Source of the DNA: Undaria pinnatifida
Taxonomy: Eukaryota; Sar; Phaeophyceae; Laminariales; Alariaceae
Direction: 5' to 3'
Assembly (NCBI GenBank): GCA_012845835.1
Contig: JABAKD010000009.1
Coordinates: forward strand, 4,254,904 to 4,318,903
DNA length: 64,000 bases
Below the pieces are notes generated by a model. It saw only the letters and a list, made by a program, of their open reading frames with translations. It was not told the origin of the DNA and ran no database searches. The position numbers and the translations under genes were made by a program. Shown piece after piece: positions 22,761-35,394 of the stretch (position 1 is the stretch's first letter; each line of letters opens with the position of its first letter).

Positions 22761-24500
22761 ATTAGTAAAAGAGATAACGACGTATGTCTTCGAAATAGTT
22801 GTTTTTCGAATACATGTTGTACGAGAATAAGCGCTGGTGGGTGTAGTCGTGCCAATCATACTCGTCGTCAGGGACATACCTAGGACATGCCACGGTGTGC
22901 TGGCGCACGTGTTTCGCATATTCCACTTAGCGCATCACATTCAGAGTGCATGTAAGACTTGCCGTACCCCCGTTTCTTTGTGCCGAACCGTTTTCCACTG
23001 CAGAAGCATACACTCGTGAGGCGTCACTTTTGCTGTAGGCATGAAAAAGTTTCAGCGGTAATCGAATTTGTTTTGTTGCCATTTCGCCGTAGGGGATGTT
23101 ATGAGGGTCCATTTCGCCGCGGTCGTTATTATTATTGTGCGGTTTTCAATCGGCAAAAAATTGTTTAGGCTGTATGCCGACGCCCAGGCGATTTTTTATC
23201 CTTGAAATTCATGACGTACCGTCTTCGTCGCACGTGGTAGCATGTGTAAGGCCTCATTTTTCCCATACATATGCTCGACACTCGCCACGCTGACTCGAAC
23301 CTCCAACCAGTCAGCATCAGTTCGGGTGTAGCACAGGCTTAAACTTGGAGTATTGCAGGTTGATGCTTCGGGGGTGAAACGGACCCGATGCTGCTGCTGT
23401 GAAACGCCGCACAGCGTGTCAGTCTGGCTCTTGTTCTGAATGTGACGGCGGGATTTTGTCTCGATGTGCTCTAGTACAACTGTGCTTCTCTCACAAGTGT
23501 CTAGCGAATGAAGGCGATTGGGTGTTTGAGCGATGCTCGCCCTGAGCTAGGTGTTCGTCGACGACCAGTCGACCAAGGATTACTTGTTTTATTTCTCGTT
23601 ATCATTTTTTGTGTTTCCGTCGTAATTTATTAACCCTCCACCAACTCGTTTTAGCATTTCTGTACAATAGAAATTGCCTAACGTCCGCCTACAACCAGAG
23701 GGTAAACGGAGCGTGTAAGACGAATAGATTAGCGCAATATCTAGGCATACAATGTCCGAACTTTGGAGCCGGCTCGTAGCTCGAGCCTGCACCACTGGCC
23801 GGAAGGTTAGGTACAACCCTGCTCATGGGCCTATCACGTTAACCACCGAGTTATATCCAGTAATAAGGAACGACCAGCAGGTACCTGCTGTATGATAATA
23901 GCGGCCATGTACATTCCCGCCCGTCTCTAAAGATTCGCGAGAAACACAACGACGGAAAGTTAAACTCCTCAGGGAACGGTATCAAACCATTATTGTGGAA
24001 CAATGTCCCATGATACGACCACAGCGGTACAGCACTATCCAAAATATCACCCCGGGCAACCAATGACAACTTGGATCTGACCGACTAGCTTCGATACACA
24101 TAGGTTTCCGCACGTTAAGCGATCATAAAGTCCAACCATTCGTGGTGAGGTTCGTCATGATCGAACAGCTATCGCGCTTAATGGCCGTGAAGAAAATATT
24201 TTTCTCGGCCGCATCGTCATCTATACCTCTTCTAGCAAACCACGCACCACGCGTCGCACGTTGCATTGCGCATGAAACCTGCCGAAACCCAGGCCACACA
24301 CGGAATGTGTACTCCAGTGCAACAGCAAATCGAAAATGGAGGGATCACATCTGGACATGTCCGGTGCAGTCACAGCCTCGGCGATGAACCGCCAGCTGTG
24401 GCTGCTTCAGGAACTATCGGCACGCCAGGCAGAAAATCTAAGTCACATGTATATTTCTAACGTGCCACACGTCTACAGGTATTGTATCGTATGTTCTACA
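22760..24500. other. No gene established
   Basis: Mostly unassigned sequence. At 24290-24460 the plus strand reads well in one phase (AMNRQLWLLQELSARQAENL, helix-like) but it is short and unsupported. It ends just left of the OTU-element copy. Confidence 0.35.
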
Positions 24501-24562
24501 AGATTCCCCTTCGGGAGGTGGACACGTGCCTCCCGGGGGCGACGCAAGTCGAATGACTACAA

Positions 24563-25185
24563 CTAACTGATGATGATGAAGTATTTATGCAGAAGGTGTA
24601 TATCGGAGGGATGCGTAGTGGAAAGAATGTGGATAATATAATAAGATATCACCAGCTGGATATCACAGACATTTGGAGGAGGAGGGTTGGGATATTGCTG
24701 AGGCTCGGTGTGATAAGTTATTCGAAAGTCCACTCCGTATAACTGCGTGGCAGCAACTAATTCTACGTTTGTAGCATATGCGTAAGGCTGTGACATGAAG
24801 TGGAGATACTCTTCAACACTCGAATATGTGGTAGGTTGAGATCCAGCGACTTCCACAAGTTCTTGATTTCCTCCAGCTAAGATGCTGTCGTGGAAAGTGT
24901 TGAAACCTGATCCTGGGATAACGGTGTACAAATTGGTTGTGATGTGGGCAATAATATGTGCACGGACGATGTGATGTTAAGCTGGGTTGTTGTGCACACG
25001 ACGCGAGATACATCTTAATAAACATGCACCATCACCAATCTCGGGAATAATAATGGACCATTGACCAGAATTGTTATTGTTGCCGCTGTTGTTGTCTTGA
25101 TCATTTTCGCTGTCTGATGGGGTTTGTACTGCTGCTGTCGCTGCTGTTAGAGGAATCATTGGTGTAGATTTGTTGTGTGTTTTCT
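24563..25185 (-). pseudogene. OTU-like cysteine protease frame, copy A1
   Basis: Reads PEIGDGACLLRCISRRVHNN (OTU catalytic Asp/Cys motif D-G-x-C), then a TAA at about 24977 where copy B has Leu, then GSGFNTFHDSILAG, YSSVEEYLHFMSQ and ATNVELVAATQLYGVDFRI, which follows the OTU pattern of a Tyr..EYL..M block and a final EL.A.A.L....I strand. The catalytic His region near YHTEPQ is uncertain. One substitution separates this frame from the open one. Confidence 0.65.
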
Positions 25186-25514
25186 GTGTCCAGTATTTTT
25201 CCCCGCGCGCTTATACCGATGTTTGTTGCCGATATGGTCTGTTGTGTCCACATCGTTACTTTTGCTTGAGTTGTGTTGCTACTTTATATCTCTTTATACA
25301 GGTTTCGCTACTGCTGTATGGTAACCACCGTGTCAATTGTGAGGGAGAACTCACAGTAAACTTAGAGTCTATGGACTACGTGCTGCTTGCTGGTGGTGCT
25401 GCTGACGGAACTTTGCAAGACAAACGGAACTTTTTCGGGCACGTTGGCGTTGTTTGTTCCGTTCAGAAAAATATATTGTCTACACCGACAAATGATTCTT
25501 TATTATCTACATGA

Positions 25515-25900
25515 CCTTGATTTGCTCCAGCTAAGATGCTGTCGTGGAAAGTGTTGAAACCTGATCCTGGGATAACGGTGTACAAATTGGTTGTGATGTG
25601 GGCAATAATATGTGCAAGGACGATGTGATGTAAAGCTGGGTTGTTGTGCACACGACGCGAGATACATCTTAATAAACATGCACCATCACCAATCTCGGGA
25701 ATAATGGACCATTGACCAGAATTGTTATTGTTGCCGCTGTTGTTGTCTTGATCATTTTCGCTGTCTGATGGGTTTGTACTGCTGTCGCTGCTGTTAGAGG
25801 AATCATTGGTGTCAATTTGTTGTTTGTTTTCTGTGTCCAGTATTTTTCCCCGCGTGCTTATACCGATGTTCGTTGCCGATATGGTCTGTTGTGTGCACAT
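25515..25900 (-). pseudogene. OTU-like cysteine protease frame, copy A2 (C-terminal truncated)
   Basis: Open from Met at 25900: a Ser/Asn/Asp-rich leader, then PEIGDGACLLRC and HIIAHITTNLYTVIPG, up to SILAGANQ, where the internal duplication junction replaces the rest of the domain with unrelated residues. It retains the Asp-Gly-Ala-Cys motif but lacks the second half. Confidence 0.6.
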
Positions 25901-26278
25901 CGTTATTTTTGCTTGGGTTGTATTGCTACTTTATATCTCTTTATACAGGTTTCGCTACTGCTGTATGGTAACCACCGTGTCAATTGTGAGGGAGAACTCA
26001 CAGTAAATGACATAGTTCACGTCGTTGCAGCGGGTACATATACACCGCGCCTGCGGGAAAATTCTCTCGCAAATACATTTTGATGCCACCCCGATGTACG
26101 TGCGAGGACTAAAGTTCCACCGTGTGTGTAGTAGACGTATTTAAGCCTGACGATATGCCTATATTTTAGGCTCTAAACCAAATTAAGCCATATCGTGTTT
26201 TACATGTCTACAAAATAGGTCTATTTTATCCACCTAACGACCACGGCAGACCACGGTGAGATGATGTGGATTTTCCCA

Positions 26279-26318
26279 AAATATGCACTTGGGCACATTT
26301 TGGCCCAAGTGCATATTT
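26279..26318. repeat. Perfect 16-bp inverted repeat with 8-nt loop
   Basis: AAATATGCACTTGGGC (26279-26294), loop ACATTTTG, then the exact reverse complement (26303-26318). In copy B the left arm has gained TTGG at about 41231. It lies in the non-coding right part of the OTU element and could be a terminator-like or processing hairpin; function unknown. Confidence 0.85.
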
Positions 26319-27134
26319 GAAGCAATTTTCCGAGTATTTTCCAGCAAACAACAGCATTTCAGACGACAAAAGCTCGAGGAAACATCAGACGGATGCCTAC
26401 ATTTCGAGGGTGGAAATTGAACCGGGTTGAGGGCCAGTCCTGCTGTGCTGCTGTACTGACTGCCACACTGAGGCACACCGAAGGCGGCAGACGCCTGCGA
26501 GGTATCCTACATATGAAGCGAGTATGGAGTACGAAGCACTCAATAATCTTGCCAGGCACCAGTTATTTGTTTTGGCCGTTTGTTCAAGCTCGCACAGCAT
26601 GGGCAGGGGAGGGTCTTTCTCGAAGTTTCCACCCACTCATGTGCTGACTCATGACCTAAATACTTGTCTTGCCATCTGCGTCTGGAGTAGTGCAGAAATA
26701 TCATAGTCTATTTTCAAGTAGTTTGATCTTTCCTCGGCTTTTCTTTTTATGCGTACTGACTGAAAGAGACCACTATTTCCAGTTTTAGACATAATATGGT
26801 GTTTTTTTTATGCGTTTAAGGTCGAAATATCGAATGGCCTAGTAGCTCTTCCAGTTGGAAGTACTTAAGACCTAACCTCGAGGCTTAAATACGTCTAGTG
26901 TGTGGTTGCCCGGGGACAGAAGTGTCTCATACCCCGCAAAATAGAGCCAGTCTCGGCGGCTTTCCGCGGCCATACCTCGCGCCACGGACGTCCCATGAGC
27001 CCGGCACACGGCTGATAATATACCGACGGGTAGTCTGATCGCATTGCAGAAGAAAGCACACAAAAAAACTCTGCGCCGGCGGAGAAAAAGGGACGGACTA
27101 GGCAAAAAAATCGAAATGGTACATATGCATATTC

Positions 27135-28381
27135 CAACTACAATATGCAGCATGAGCTTCAGGAAAGAATAAACCAAAGTGAAGAACCATCCTCAGTCAA
27201 ACAATGGGGTTGTGAAAATCCTTTAGTTTGTTTTTCATACCGCCTCTGGTGTATCCAAAACAAGACGAAAAGCAAAAAGAGTACGCCCGGCACTGGTTCA
27301 CATGCGTTGCCGGCTAATACAGGTGCGCATATGATATAGTCGAGTTAAGTGGAGAAACGATGAAGCTCTCGGCTGTGTTGGTGCAACAGATTTGTGGCAA
27401 GGTCGACTTTCGTGGGTCAGCGGTGCCCTGCCATTACCTGCCAGAGGTTTTGCCGGAGTTTGAATTCCCGATGAACTAGATGTTTAGTTTGCCGGCGCCG
27501 AACGACTGGCGAATCGAGCTAGCGAAATTCGCGATCAATGAAGCGAAAAGGGAATGCTGCCACCCCAGCGGGGAAAAAAAAAAATGGCACGCGCTGGGGA
27601 GGAGATGGGAAGGCAAGCGTTCGACCACGGCTTGTCTACCGCATGGAAACAAATGCGTGGCGCGTGCAGAGTGCATATCAAAGTTGACACAAATCGATAA
27701 ACATACACAATAAACGATCGGGCCATGAACACGCGCTTCACCATGGGTAGCACCTAAACTTCGCAAGAGCACCCCTATAGCTCCTCCAAGCACTGACTCT
27801 GAGATAAAATGATTTTGCAGCCTGACTGTCGAAGGATATCAAAGCACTGATTGTGAGAAAAAGGAAAGGGTAGCTTGATGAACAATCGCACGGCCTACTG
27901 CAGGTCAAACACAAGAACTACCTTCGAACGGTATCGAGCAGTCCCCGTGCATGGATTACTCCAACACCACGGTAGAGGCTAAGCAGCGACGTTTAGAGGA
28001 TCACCACGTGAGGAGGTCTACCCCTAATCAGTAAAGTACGTGCATCAAAATTAGAGTGCAGTACGATGAAAAACGGTCTAGAAAAATACAAAAAAAAACC
28101 TGCGGAACAAGAACAACGTTCAAACAATTTGGGTTGAGGACACCAGTCGACACCAAATGAATCAGCGATATTCTACACCTACCTATCAACGTAACACGCG
28201 TTACAGTTCTAAGGCGGTCGAAATCGTATAGCCTGCCCACTACCGACACTACAACTAGTTACCGCAGAGCATCTAAACATAATATCACGAAATAGTTTGC
28301 TTAGGCCTTGTCACCCACGCTATATTTTAAACTGCAGTCAGTCATCCCTCAGTCGAAGATATCCGTACATTCTCTTGTGAG
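27135..28381. other. No gene recognised
   Basis: Only short frames. No domain, RNA gene or member of the repeat families was seen. Confidence 0.45.
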
Positions 28382-28626
28382 AGACGTTCTACAATGACCC
28401 CCAAATGTTTCTTGAATGAAATCGCCGTTTTTGAAACCAGTTCCCGGCCGTATCTTCTGATATGCGGCAACTGTTGCCATCCCGACGGTCATCGTTGGAG
28501 GGATTTTTGCAAACAGGAAAGTATATGAGGATTACGTTTTTATTCCACTCTTAATAGTACCGAGAAGTCGATAAACCTTTGGTAAAACAAAACGCTGGTT
28601 TTGGGGGGGGCTATCGTAGAATCAGT
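28382..28626. mobile_element. MITE family B, copy 2
   Basis: 245 bp; inner end GGGGGGGGCTATCGTAGAAT, outer end AGACGTTCTACAATGACCCC. It is inverted relative to copy 3 at 30288-30537 and to the copy in copia at 2088-2338. Confidence 0.8.
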
Positions 28627-28727
28627 CGTAAAGCGGGGGTACAGTATACCTAAAAATATACAGAACGTCTGACCCGCGGTCTACAAATCTTTTGTGGGAC
28701 AGGACGGTGCAGCATATACTAACTTCG

Positions 28728-28985
28728 TCATAAAGGGTCTCGAGTGTTTCGAATCTCCTGAGATCGCCAACCTGGCTTTCGTATCACTCTGTTGCTTGCT
28801 TGGCGCAGTGTACTGATATACCGGAAATCTTTTTTATGCCTAAGAGCGGCACAAAGTGGAACATGACAGCCGTAATGCAATCGGACATTTTCAAGGCCGT
28901 ATTCACCTCCCATCAAATCGGCCGAGTTTCCGACGAAAGAAGTGTTCCCGTCGACAGTGACCGCAGAGTTTGATTCGATATACAT
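28728..28985 (-). pseudogene. Fragment with polymorphic-membrane-protein-like repeat, in left arm
   Basis: The minus frame begins MYIESNSAVTVDGNTSF, then VGNSADLMGGEYG, the pattern (S.v.v.GNT.F.gNsA...GG) of polymorphic outer-membrane-protein repeats that build right-handed beta-helices. Only one repeat is present; the rest (LRHKKDFRYISTLRQ) is not recognised. The right arm carries the same segment in the other orientation from about 29932 with two stops (YIE*NSAVTV). It looks like a gene fragment caught inside the inverted repeat, not a working gene. Confidence 0.5.
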
Positions 28986-29772
28986 TGCCCCTGCGAACAG
29001 GAAGCGGGAAACGCGTGGTTGGGGGACGCGTGCGACGTCAAGGGCAGAATTTTCGTTAGCATTTGTTTACGGATTGACGGGACCGTTGCACCGCAGGAGC
29101 TAAATCATATACTAGAACCCAAATCGGAAAATAGCTGCGATGCAAGCAGCCCTTTTAGGGCAAAGGGTTCCTGATTGATCTACTGGGTACTGGACTAATA
29201 TCGTCGGAATACCATTGAATGGTGTCTTACACCTACCGCCGAGTGCCGTGGGATTACACGTCCAGTGGTTTGTTAAAGGTTTCCCAATATCAATGACGAT
29301 GCGGTGAGGTACAACAATCCTCACCGTAAAGAGCCTCAGAAACTGTAGATTCCAGAACATTATCGTGGTGCGACATGTGCGAACTTCACAACGTTTATCG
29401 TAATGTGCCTTATCATGGGTGTTAGAACTCGGGGTTTAGCTTACAGTGTTGTTGTCAGCGTTGGTTGACACGCTACCAACAGAGTACCGTAAATGCGCAC
29501 TATCTACTACTAGGTTTTTGGAAGCTTCTCGAACTGTGAGGAGTTATTACGACTTCTCGAACTCGGAGAAGTTCTACGAGTTTACCTCACCTGAACAACA
29601 GCATATTAAAGCGAACTGAAAACAGATCCATGGCCTTGGTTGGCAAGCAGAGAATTGCTGCGACACAACAATGACAGCCGACAGCTTCGGGTTGATGCGC
29701 CCCGCGTTTCTTATGATGACTTTAGCTATAGGGTGTTACCTCTAATGCGTCAGGGGTCCTTTTGTGTCTAGC

Positions 29773-29964
29773 CTATATGCATCGAAGGTTTGGGGTGCGG
29801 ATTCTCCAGCGTCCGATCTCAATCAAAAAGGGCATAAAGCTCCTAACATTATCATGAAGGTTTTTATGGAGTCTAGATGCCGCCTTTACCTTGGCATATG
29901 TCGCAGTTGCCATCGGCTTACCTACTCTACTTATATCGAATAAAACTCTGCGGTCACCGTCCAC
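29773..29964 (-). CDS. Unassigned short frame in the inverted-repeat centre
   Basis: 63 codons, protein-like (VLFDISRVGKPMATATYAK, NVRSFMPFLIEIGRW), overlapping the inner end of the right arm. No domain recognised. Could be a leftover of a captured gene or element. Confidence 0.2.
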   Translation of the reverse strand: MDGDRRVLFDISRVGKPMATATYAKVKAASRLHKNLHDNVRSFMPFLIEIGRWRIRTPNLRCI

Positions 29965-30287
29965 GAAAACACTTTTTTCGTCTGAAACTCGACCGGTTCA
30001 ATCGGAGGTGAATACGGCTGTGAAAACTTCTGATTGCATTACGGTTGTCATTTTCAACTTTGTGTGGTTCTTATGCATGAAAAGGATTTCCGATATATCA
30101 GTACACTGCGCCAAGCAAGTAACAGAGTGATACGAAAGCCAGATTGGTGATCTCAGGGGATTCGGTACACTCCGGACCGTTTATGACGAAGTTTGTATAT
30201 GCTGCACCGTTCTATCCCACGAAAGAAGTGTAGACCGAGGGTCAGACATTCTGTATATTCTTAGGTGTACTGTACCGCCGCGTTACG

Positions 30288-30537
30288 ACTGATTCTACGA
30301 TGGACCCCTAAAAAACCAGCGTTTTTCTTTAACAAAGGTTTCTAGACATCTCGGTACGAGGAAGAGTGGTATGGAAACGTACTCTCCTTATACTTTCTTA
30401 TTTGCAAAAAAAAATATCTATCAATGACCATCGGGATGGCAACGGTCGCCGTTTATCGGGAGTTACGGCCGGGAGCAGGTTTCGAAACAGGCGATTTGGT
30501 TGAAGAAACGTTGGGGGGGGCTTTAGTAGAAATACAT
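30288..30537. mobile_element. MITE family B, copy 3
   Basis: About 250 bp; inner end ACTGATTCTACGATGGACCC, outer end GGGGGGGGCTTTAGTAGAAA. Same order of internal blocks as the copy in copia (CCAGCG.TTTTCTTT, GAGCAGG/GAGCTGG). Confidence 0.8.
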
Positions 30538-30539
30538 CA

Positions 30540-31865
30540 AACTCGAGGTAGCTGGTTTTGAAAACAAATCCCGAATAAAACGTGAACACCTCGAGAGCCC
30601 ATTTCAATGGTAGCGCCGGTCAAGCCATTCGAGAATTCCGACATGACCAGTGACCAGCGCAACTCCAGACAAAACATATGAGCTGCGCAGTCTCAACTCC
30701 AGGCCGCAGAGATACAACGCAGCGCTCGGGTATCTTGCGATTGAGTTCCGGAGGCGAAGCTCATGCAACCTACAGTATTGGACAGCCACGTTAATGGACA
30801 ATATTCACATCAACGTTGGCAGGGCGGGCGTTATCGTGTTTTGACTGAGGTACACAAAGAGAGACAAGTACATTATTAAGATATATATATTGGTGGAGCC
30901 GAAAGAAGGAGCCGGAGGAACCGACGCAGCCGATTCAGATAGCGCGGTTGCGGCCACACCCGCCGATCGAGGACGCTGGCGGGGATAACCAGGTAGAACA
31001 GTCTGAGAGGTAGATGGAAGTATTCGTCAAGATGTGAGGTTGTCGTTAACGAGTTGATGAAGAACTTAGACGCTGATGAAGAGATTCTCGCGCTGATGAA
31101 GAGAGGAGCTGGACATGCGACATCGTGAACCAAGACCAGCTGCAGCATCATCAGCAGCAGCCGGCGGCGTCAGCACAGCGCCTGCAGTAACCATCAGCCC
31201 CCCTCCCCCCCCGGCGTCCTGCCCGCTGCCGCAGTCGTCTAATCAACGGGCGAACGACGACAGATGCCTGGTAGTGGGTAGTAGAAATTGTGGTGGGTGT
31301 GGAAATAATGATGTCGAAGGATTAGTCGCAAGATGTTTTCTTCCCCGGTCTGCGTGATGGAGTGACTATGGAGCGAGGAGATTTGAGCGGCAGTGCTTCA
31401 GATGGTGTTGTGTGGGAGCGAGCAGAGATAGGTACTGTGTGGTCGTGTGGCAGCGTCTTGGGCTGGGCTTGTTAGCCGGCTGGTCGACGTCTTTCTTGCC
31501 CAGGGAGGGAGCGCGTTTTGACAAAAATATCAAAATCATGTATTCAAGGCAGAGAGTTACTATCACGAGGCACGATTTTAATGATAGTTTACCGAACGGT
31601 TTTGCGTTGAATATGCCCAAAGAGCTTATGTTATATTATACTCCCTGCATGACCCATACAAATACAATATATGGTGAGGCATATGGTAGTATATGGTAGT
31701 TGATAAATGAGGTACCAGGTGTAAAAAAAAAATATGATCCGAAAAGTGCACGACTAGAGTGTTTGCGAGAAGCGTTCTTCGGAAAAAATGGATTCCTTTC
31801 GCAAAAACATGTGAATACCCCTCCCATCATGATTTTGTTGACTTTGAGTTGGAATTATTGTAAAA
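30540..31865. other. No gene recognised
   Basis: Several short frames without domain. An Ala/Pro-rich stretch at 31115-31357 reflects GC-rich triplets (CAGCAGC, CCCCCC). Confidence 0.4.
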
Positions 31866-31867
31866 AT

Positions 31868-32158
31868 TAAAATACACTCTAGCTGTGAGATCGAAGATTT
31901 CGTCGAAACTCATCTTTGCAAGCTGTGTGTGATACTCCGATCGCGCGCATTACGAGTTGTGTGTCCTCATTAAGGATATAGGTCGGCGACTCCCCTTACA
32001 GCTACAGTGTAGCTATCAGGGTCAACAGGATGATTTTAGTCAGTCTGTGCGCGGAAACTATAAAACCCGTTTCTGAGGGGGACAAAATCTGACAGCTGTG
32101 AAGGGAAAAAAAGTGGGGGGCCCGGTTTTGATCAAAAGCGAGCGGGTTTGGAGGGGGG

Positions 32159-32190
<32 letters not shown>

Positions 32191-32793
32191 AGGGGCAATT
32201 TGTGCATGTAAGCTATAAATCCTTTCGAGGGGATAAATCTGACGGTTTTGGCACCAGTATATTATTGGGGGTGGGGGGGGGGGGGGGAGGGGGGTTGGGG
32301 CGGGGGGGGGGGGGGGGCAGCTCGATATGTGTCTGGAAACTATACATTATTTTGAGGGGATAAATGTGACATTTTCGGAAATAATACATCAGTTTATCAT
32401 GTATATCCTGGGGTAAGTCGTACAATCAGTGAGTAAAGAGAGGGTGGAGTGTTCGAGGGGGTGGGGTTGGGATGGGTTGGGGGGGGAAGAAGGGGGCGTT
32501 CGAGGCGGGGGGGGGGGGGGGGGGGGGGACACAGCGGCATGGATGGCTCTCGAAAGATATCCTGTGCGTGAAGTGTTTATTTATGTGGCGGATTCCGATA
32601 TTTGGTGGGGCGTTTGAGTAAGGGAGAGCAAGAGGGGGGGGGGGGGGGGGGGGGAAGATTATTGAGGGGGTTTAGGTGACGAATAATATTCAAATACACT
32701 TCGGCTGTGAGATCAAAGATATGTATCAGCTTGTTATTACGCGTGGTGCTAGGTCCAGGCGATCGTGCAGGTGGTCGGGAAAGAGGGGGCGTT

Positions 32794-32824
<31 letters not shown>

Positions 32825-34790
32825 AACACAGTGGCATGGATGGCTCTCGAAAGATAATGAGGTGATATCCTGTACGTGAAGTGTTTATTAATGTGGCGGA
32901 TTTTGATATTTGGTGGGGCGTTTGAGCAAGGGAGAGCAAGAGGGGGGGGGGGGGGAAATTTTAGGAGGTTTAGGTCACAAATAATATTCAATTACACTTC
33001 GGCTGTGAGATCAAAGATATGTAGCAGCTTGTTATACGCGTGGTGCTAGGTCTAGGCGATCGTGTAGGTGGTCGGAAAAAGAGGGGGCGTTGGAGGGGGG
33101 GGGGGGGGGGGGGGGAATATAATTGAAAACTACGTCATGGATGGTCAGAAAGATAATGACGTGATATCAACTGCGTATAGGTGTTTATTACTCAGGCCGA
33201 TTTTGATTGTGAGTGGGGCGTTTGGACAGACTAGGCGGAAGGGGGGGGGGGGGGGGAATCGGGGACGGAGGGGCGGGGGGGGGGGAGGGGGTTGGGGTTT
33301 GTTGTGAAAAAGAGGTCAGTAAAGGGGGGAGGGGAGGGGGGGGGGGGGGGGGGGGGGGCGGCGGGCGGAACATTTCAATATGTGCGCGGAAACTATAAAT
33401 TCTCAAAGGGGACAACCTGACGATTGAAGCAATAAGACATCCCTTTATATCATCTGGTTTGTAATTTTTACTATTCTAGAAGGTTTGATGTTAGATGCAG
33501 CATGCAACCCAGTGTTTACGTGTAGTAAATAACGTGTTAAATCTTCTTAATTTGTTGTTGTATGATACATCGATCGAAAGCTAGAATATTTTATAGAATA
33601 TTTGTAGGGTACCATTATTTTCTGATATCGCTAATTATAAGAAAGATATACGTATTGTCAGATGCAACAGGCGAGGTGATGTGGTCATGTACTGTTTTGT
33701 CACCCTATCATACAGTCCCCATTATTATCGGACATCGCTAATTATGCCGCAAGAGATACGTATTGCCAAATACAGCATGCGAAGGAGATGTATGTGGTCA
33801 TGTGCTGTCTCCGTCATTGAGCATTAGAGGGAGGGATGCGAGTCGTCAGTTTTAAAGGAACGCTTGGTATACATGTGTTCCATACGTTACCTAATTAGTC
33901 AACTTGGTATACACGCGCTCAAGTCACGTTACCTCGTTAGTAATACTTCGCTTGGCATAGGTGGGGAGGGCGATCATGCAGACGGTATGTACGAAATACC
34001 CTAAGTAAATGGGTTGGTAAGGTTGTTTACCTCAATTTTAACACATCTGCCTGTGCTTCCTTTTCCAAATTATTTTTGTCTCAAATAAATGTACGATTTC
34101 ACGCCCATGATTTTTGTCGACGTGGGGCTCTGCGGTCGTCAATTTTAAGTCAGAGATACGTCCCACAAATACATCAGCGATGGTGGGTATGTGATGTCAT
34201 GTGATGTCATCACTATTGATCGCGAGGGTGATTTCTACTTCGTGAGGTAAATGGTACTGTGTTTCGTAGAGGTCGTCTCAGGAGGGTATGCGATGGGTCG
34301 GCAGTGTATCACGTCTGCTTGTGCTTCCCTTTTCAACTTATTATTATAAAATTGACTTATTATTGTCTCACAATGTGCGATTTCAACGTCCATGATTTTT
34401 ACCGTGCCGCTGTGGGCTCTATGAGGTCGCCAATTCTAAGACAGAGATACATCTTACAAATACAGCAGTTGAGGTGGGCATGCAACGTCATATATATGCG
34501 ACGTCACTACTATTGAAGGCGAGGGTGACTTCACTTCGTCAGGCCTATGCTACTGCGTTTCGTAAAGGTTGTCTCACGTGGACGTGCGATGTCACCATAT
34601 TAAACGCCGAGGGTGACTTTACTTCGTTAGGCATATTCTACTGCGTTTGGAATATGAGAGGTTGTCAGGCAATCATGTAAGCGGATGGAGGCAACGAAAT
34701 ACCCTGCGTAATAGGTTGGTCGTGTGGTTTACCGCAGTGTTAACATCCCTGTCTGTACTTACTTTCCACATTATTATAGACTATATATAG
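31868..34790 (+). repeat. G-tract dispersed repeat, copy 4 (fullest)
   Basis: Order: head block (31868-32110, TAGCTGTGAGATCGAAG to CTGACAGCTGTGAAGG); G-tract islands at about 32150-32190, 32270-32315 and 32500-32530; two internal tandem units of about 297 bp starting with CATGGATGGCTCTCGAAAG (32536 and 32834) plus a diverged third at 33137; a tail (33360-33960) with TGTGGTCATG blocks; and terminal sub-repeats with CTTCC.TTTTC.AA (34060, 34325 and a weaker one at 34757). Longest G run 29. No conserved frame; glycine- or proline-rich frames here are artefacts. Confidence 0.85.
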
Positions 34791-35394
34791 TGTACACTTA
34801 TACGTCCTGTTTTTCCCCACTGTCGTCGAAGATGTTGTAGTCCTGTAGATGTCGCGTCATGTCTGGTGCTCTTGTTAGTGTGTGTTCATGAAAACATGCC
34901 CTAACATGTAGTAGATGATCGCTCAGTGGTGCTTTCCTTTACATCAAGCCAGGTAGTATATGCCAACGCAACCGCTTGCTTGAAAAATGACAAAGAAATT
35001 CCTCACACACTGACACAGAGAAGACGCAGCCCGAAGATTGTTCAGTATACCGACGGTCAGGAACAGGTTATCGAACAGCGCACTTGATTTTTACTACCGC
35101 TCCTCACTCCACCTAAGACACACGGGCATGCGTTGGACACAGTTCGCTGATGCCCAAAACCAATCAAGGAGGTGATGTGGTGGGCGAATGCTATAATGAT
35201 TTGCGCTGCTTCGAACCCTGCCTCTCGTTCTGTTTGTTCTTGCGTTCTTGATGAACTGTCATTTGGCAACGAGCAGTGTGATCATTTTTAGGTTGTGTGA
35301 AGACTTATGTGGACTATGTGATGTTTCAGTCGTAGGGACCTCATTGGAACCAGGGTATATGGGTTCACCTTTGATGGTGTTCATAGGACGTATA
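34790..35394. other. No gene recognised
   Basis: Nothing identifiable. The adjoining GT-rich minisatellite starts gradually at the right. Confidence 0.4.

Larger units (their letters stand above)
24501..27134 (-). mobile_element. OTU-protease element, copy A
   Basis: Aligns along its length with 39780-42070 (copy B). The left boundary is near TTCCCCTTCGGGAGGTGG, where a hairpin GGGAGG..CCTCCC sits; the right boundary is after CATATGCATATTC. Beyond these points the two copies have unrelated flanks. Coding direction is minus. Copy A carries two OTU-like 5' regions in tandem. A block of about 150 bp occurs twice (25208-25358 and 25858-26006) and also twice in copy B. No terminal inverted repeat or target duplication could be read, so the class is open. 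Confidence 0.75.
28382..30537. mobile_element. Large inverted-repeat structure capped by two MITE B copies
   Basis: The left 600 bp (28382-28985) is the diverged inverse of the right 600 bp (29932-30537). Each arm consists of a MITE family B copy outside and about 350 bp of other sequence inside. The centre (28990-29930) is single copy. The outer ends read TTCTACAATGACCCCC (left) and, inverted, TTCTACTAAAGCCCCC (right). No matching target duplication was found around the whole. It resembles a foldback or composite element. Confidence 0.75.

Noticed and set aside
32148-33415. Glycine-rich (plus) and proline-rich (minus) open frames
   Set aside because: They translate G runs of variable length; the phase is not kept between copies of the repeat.
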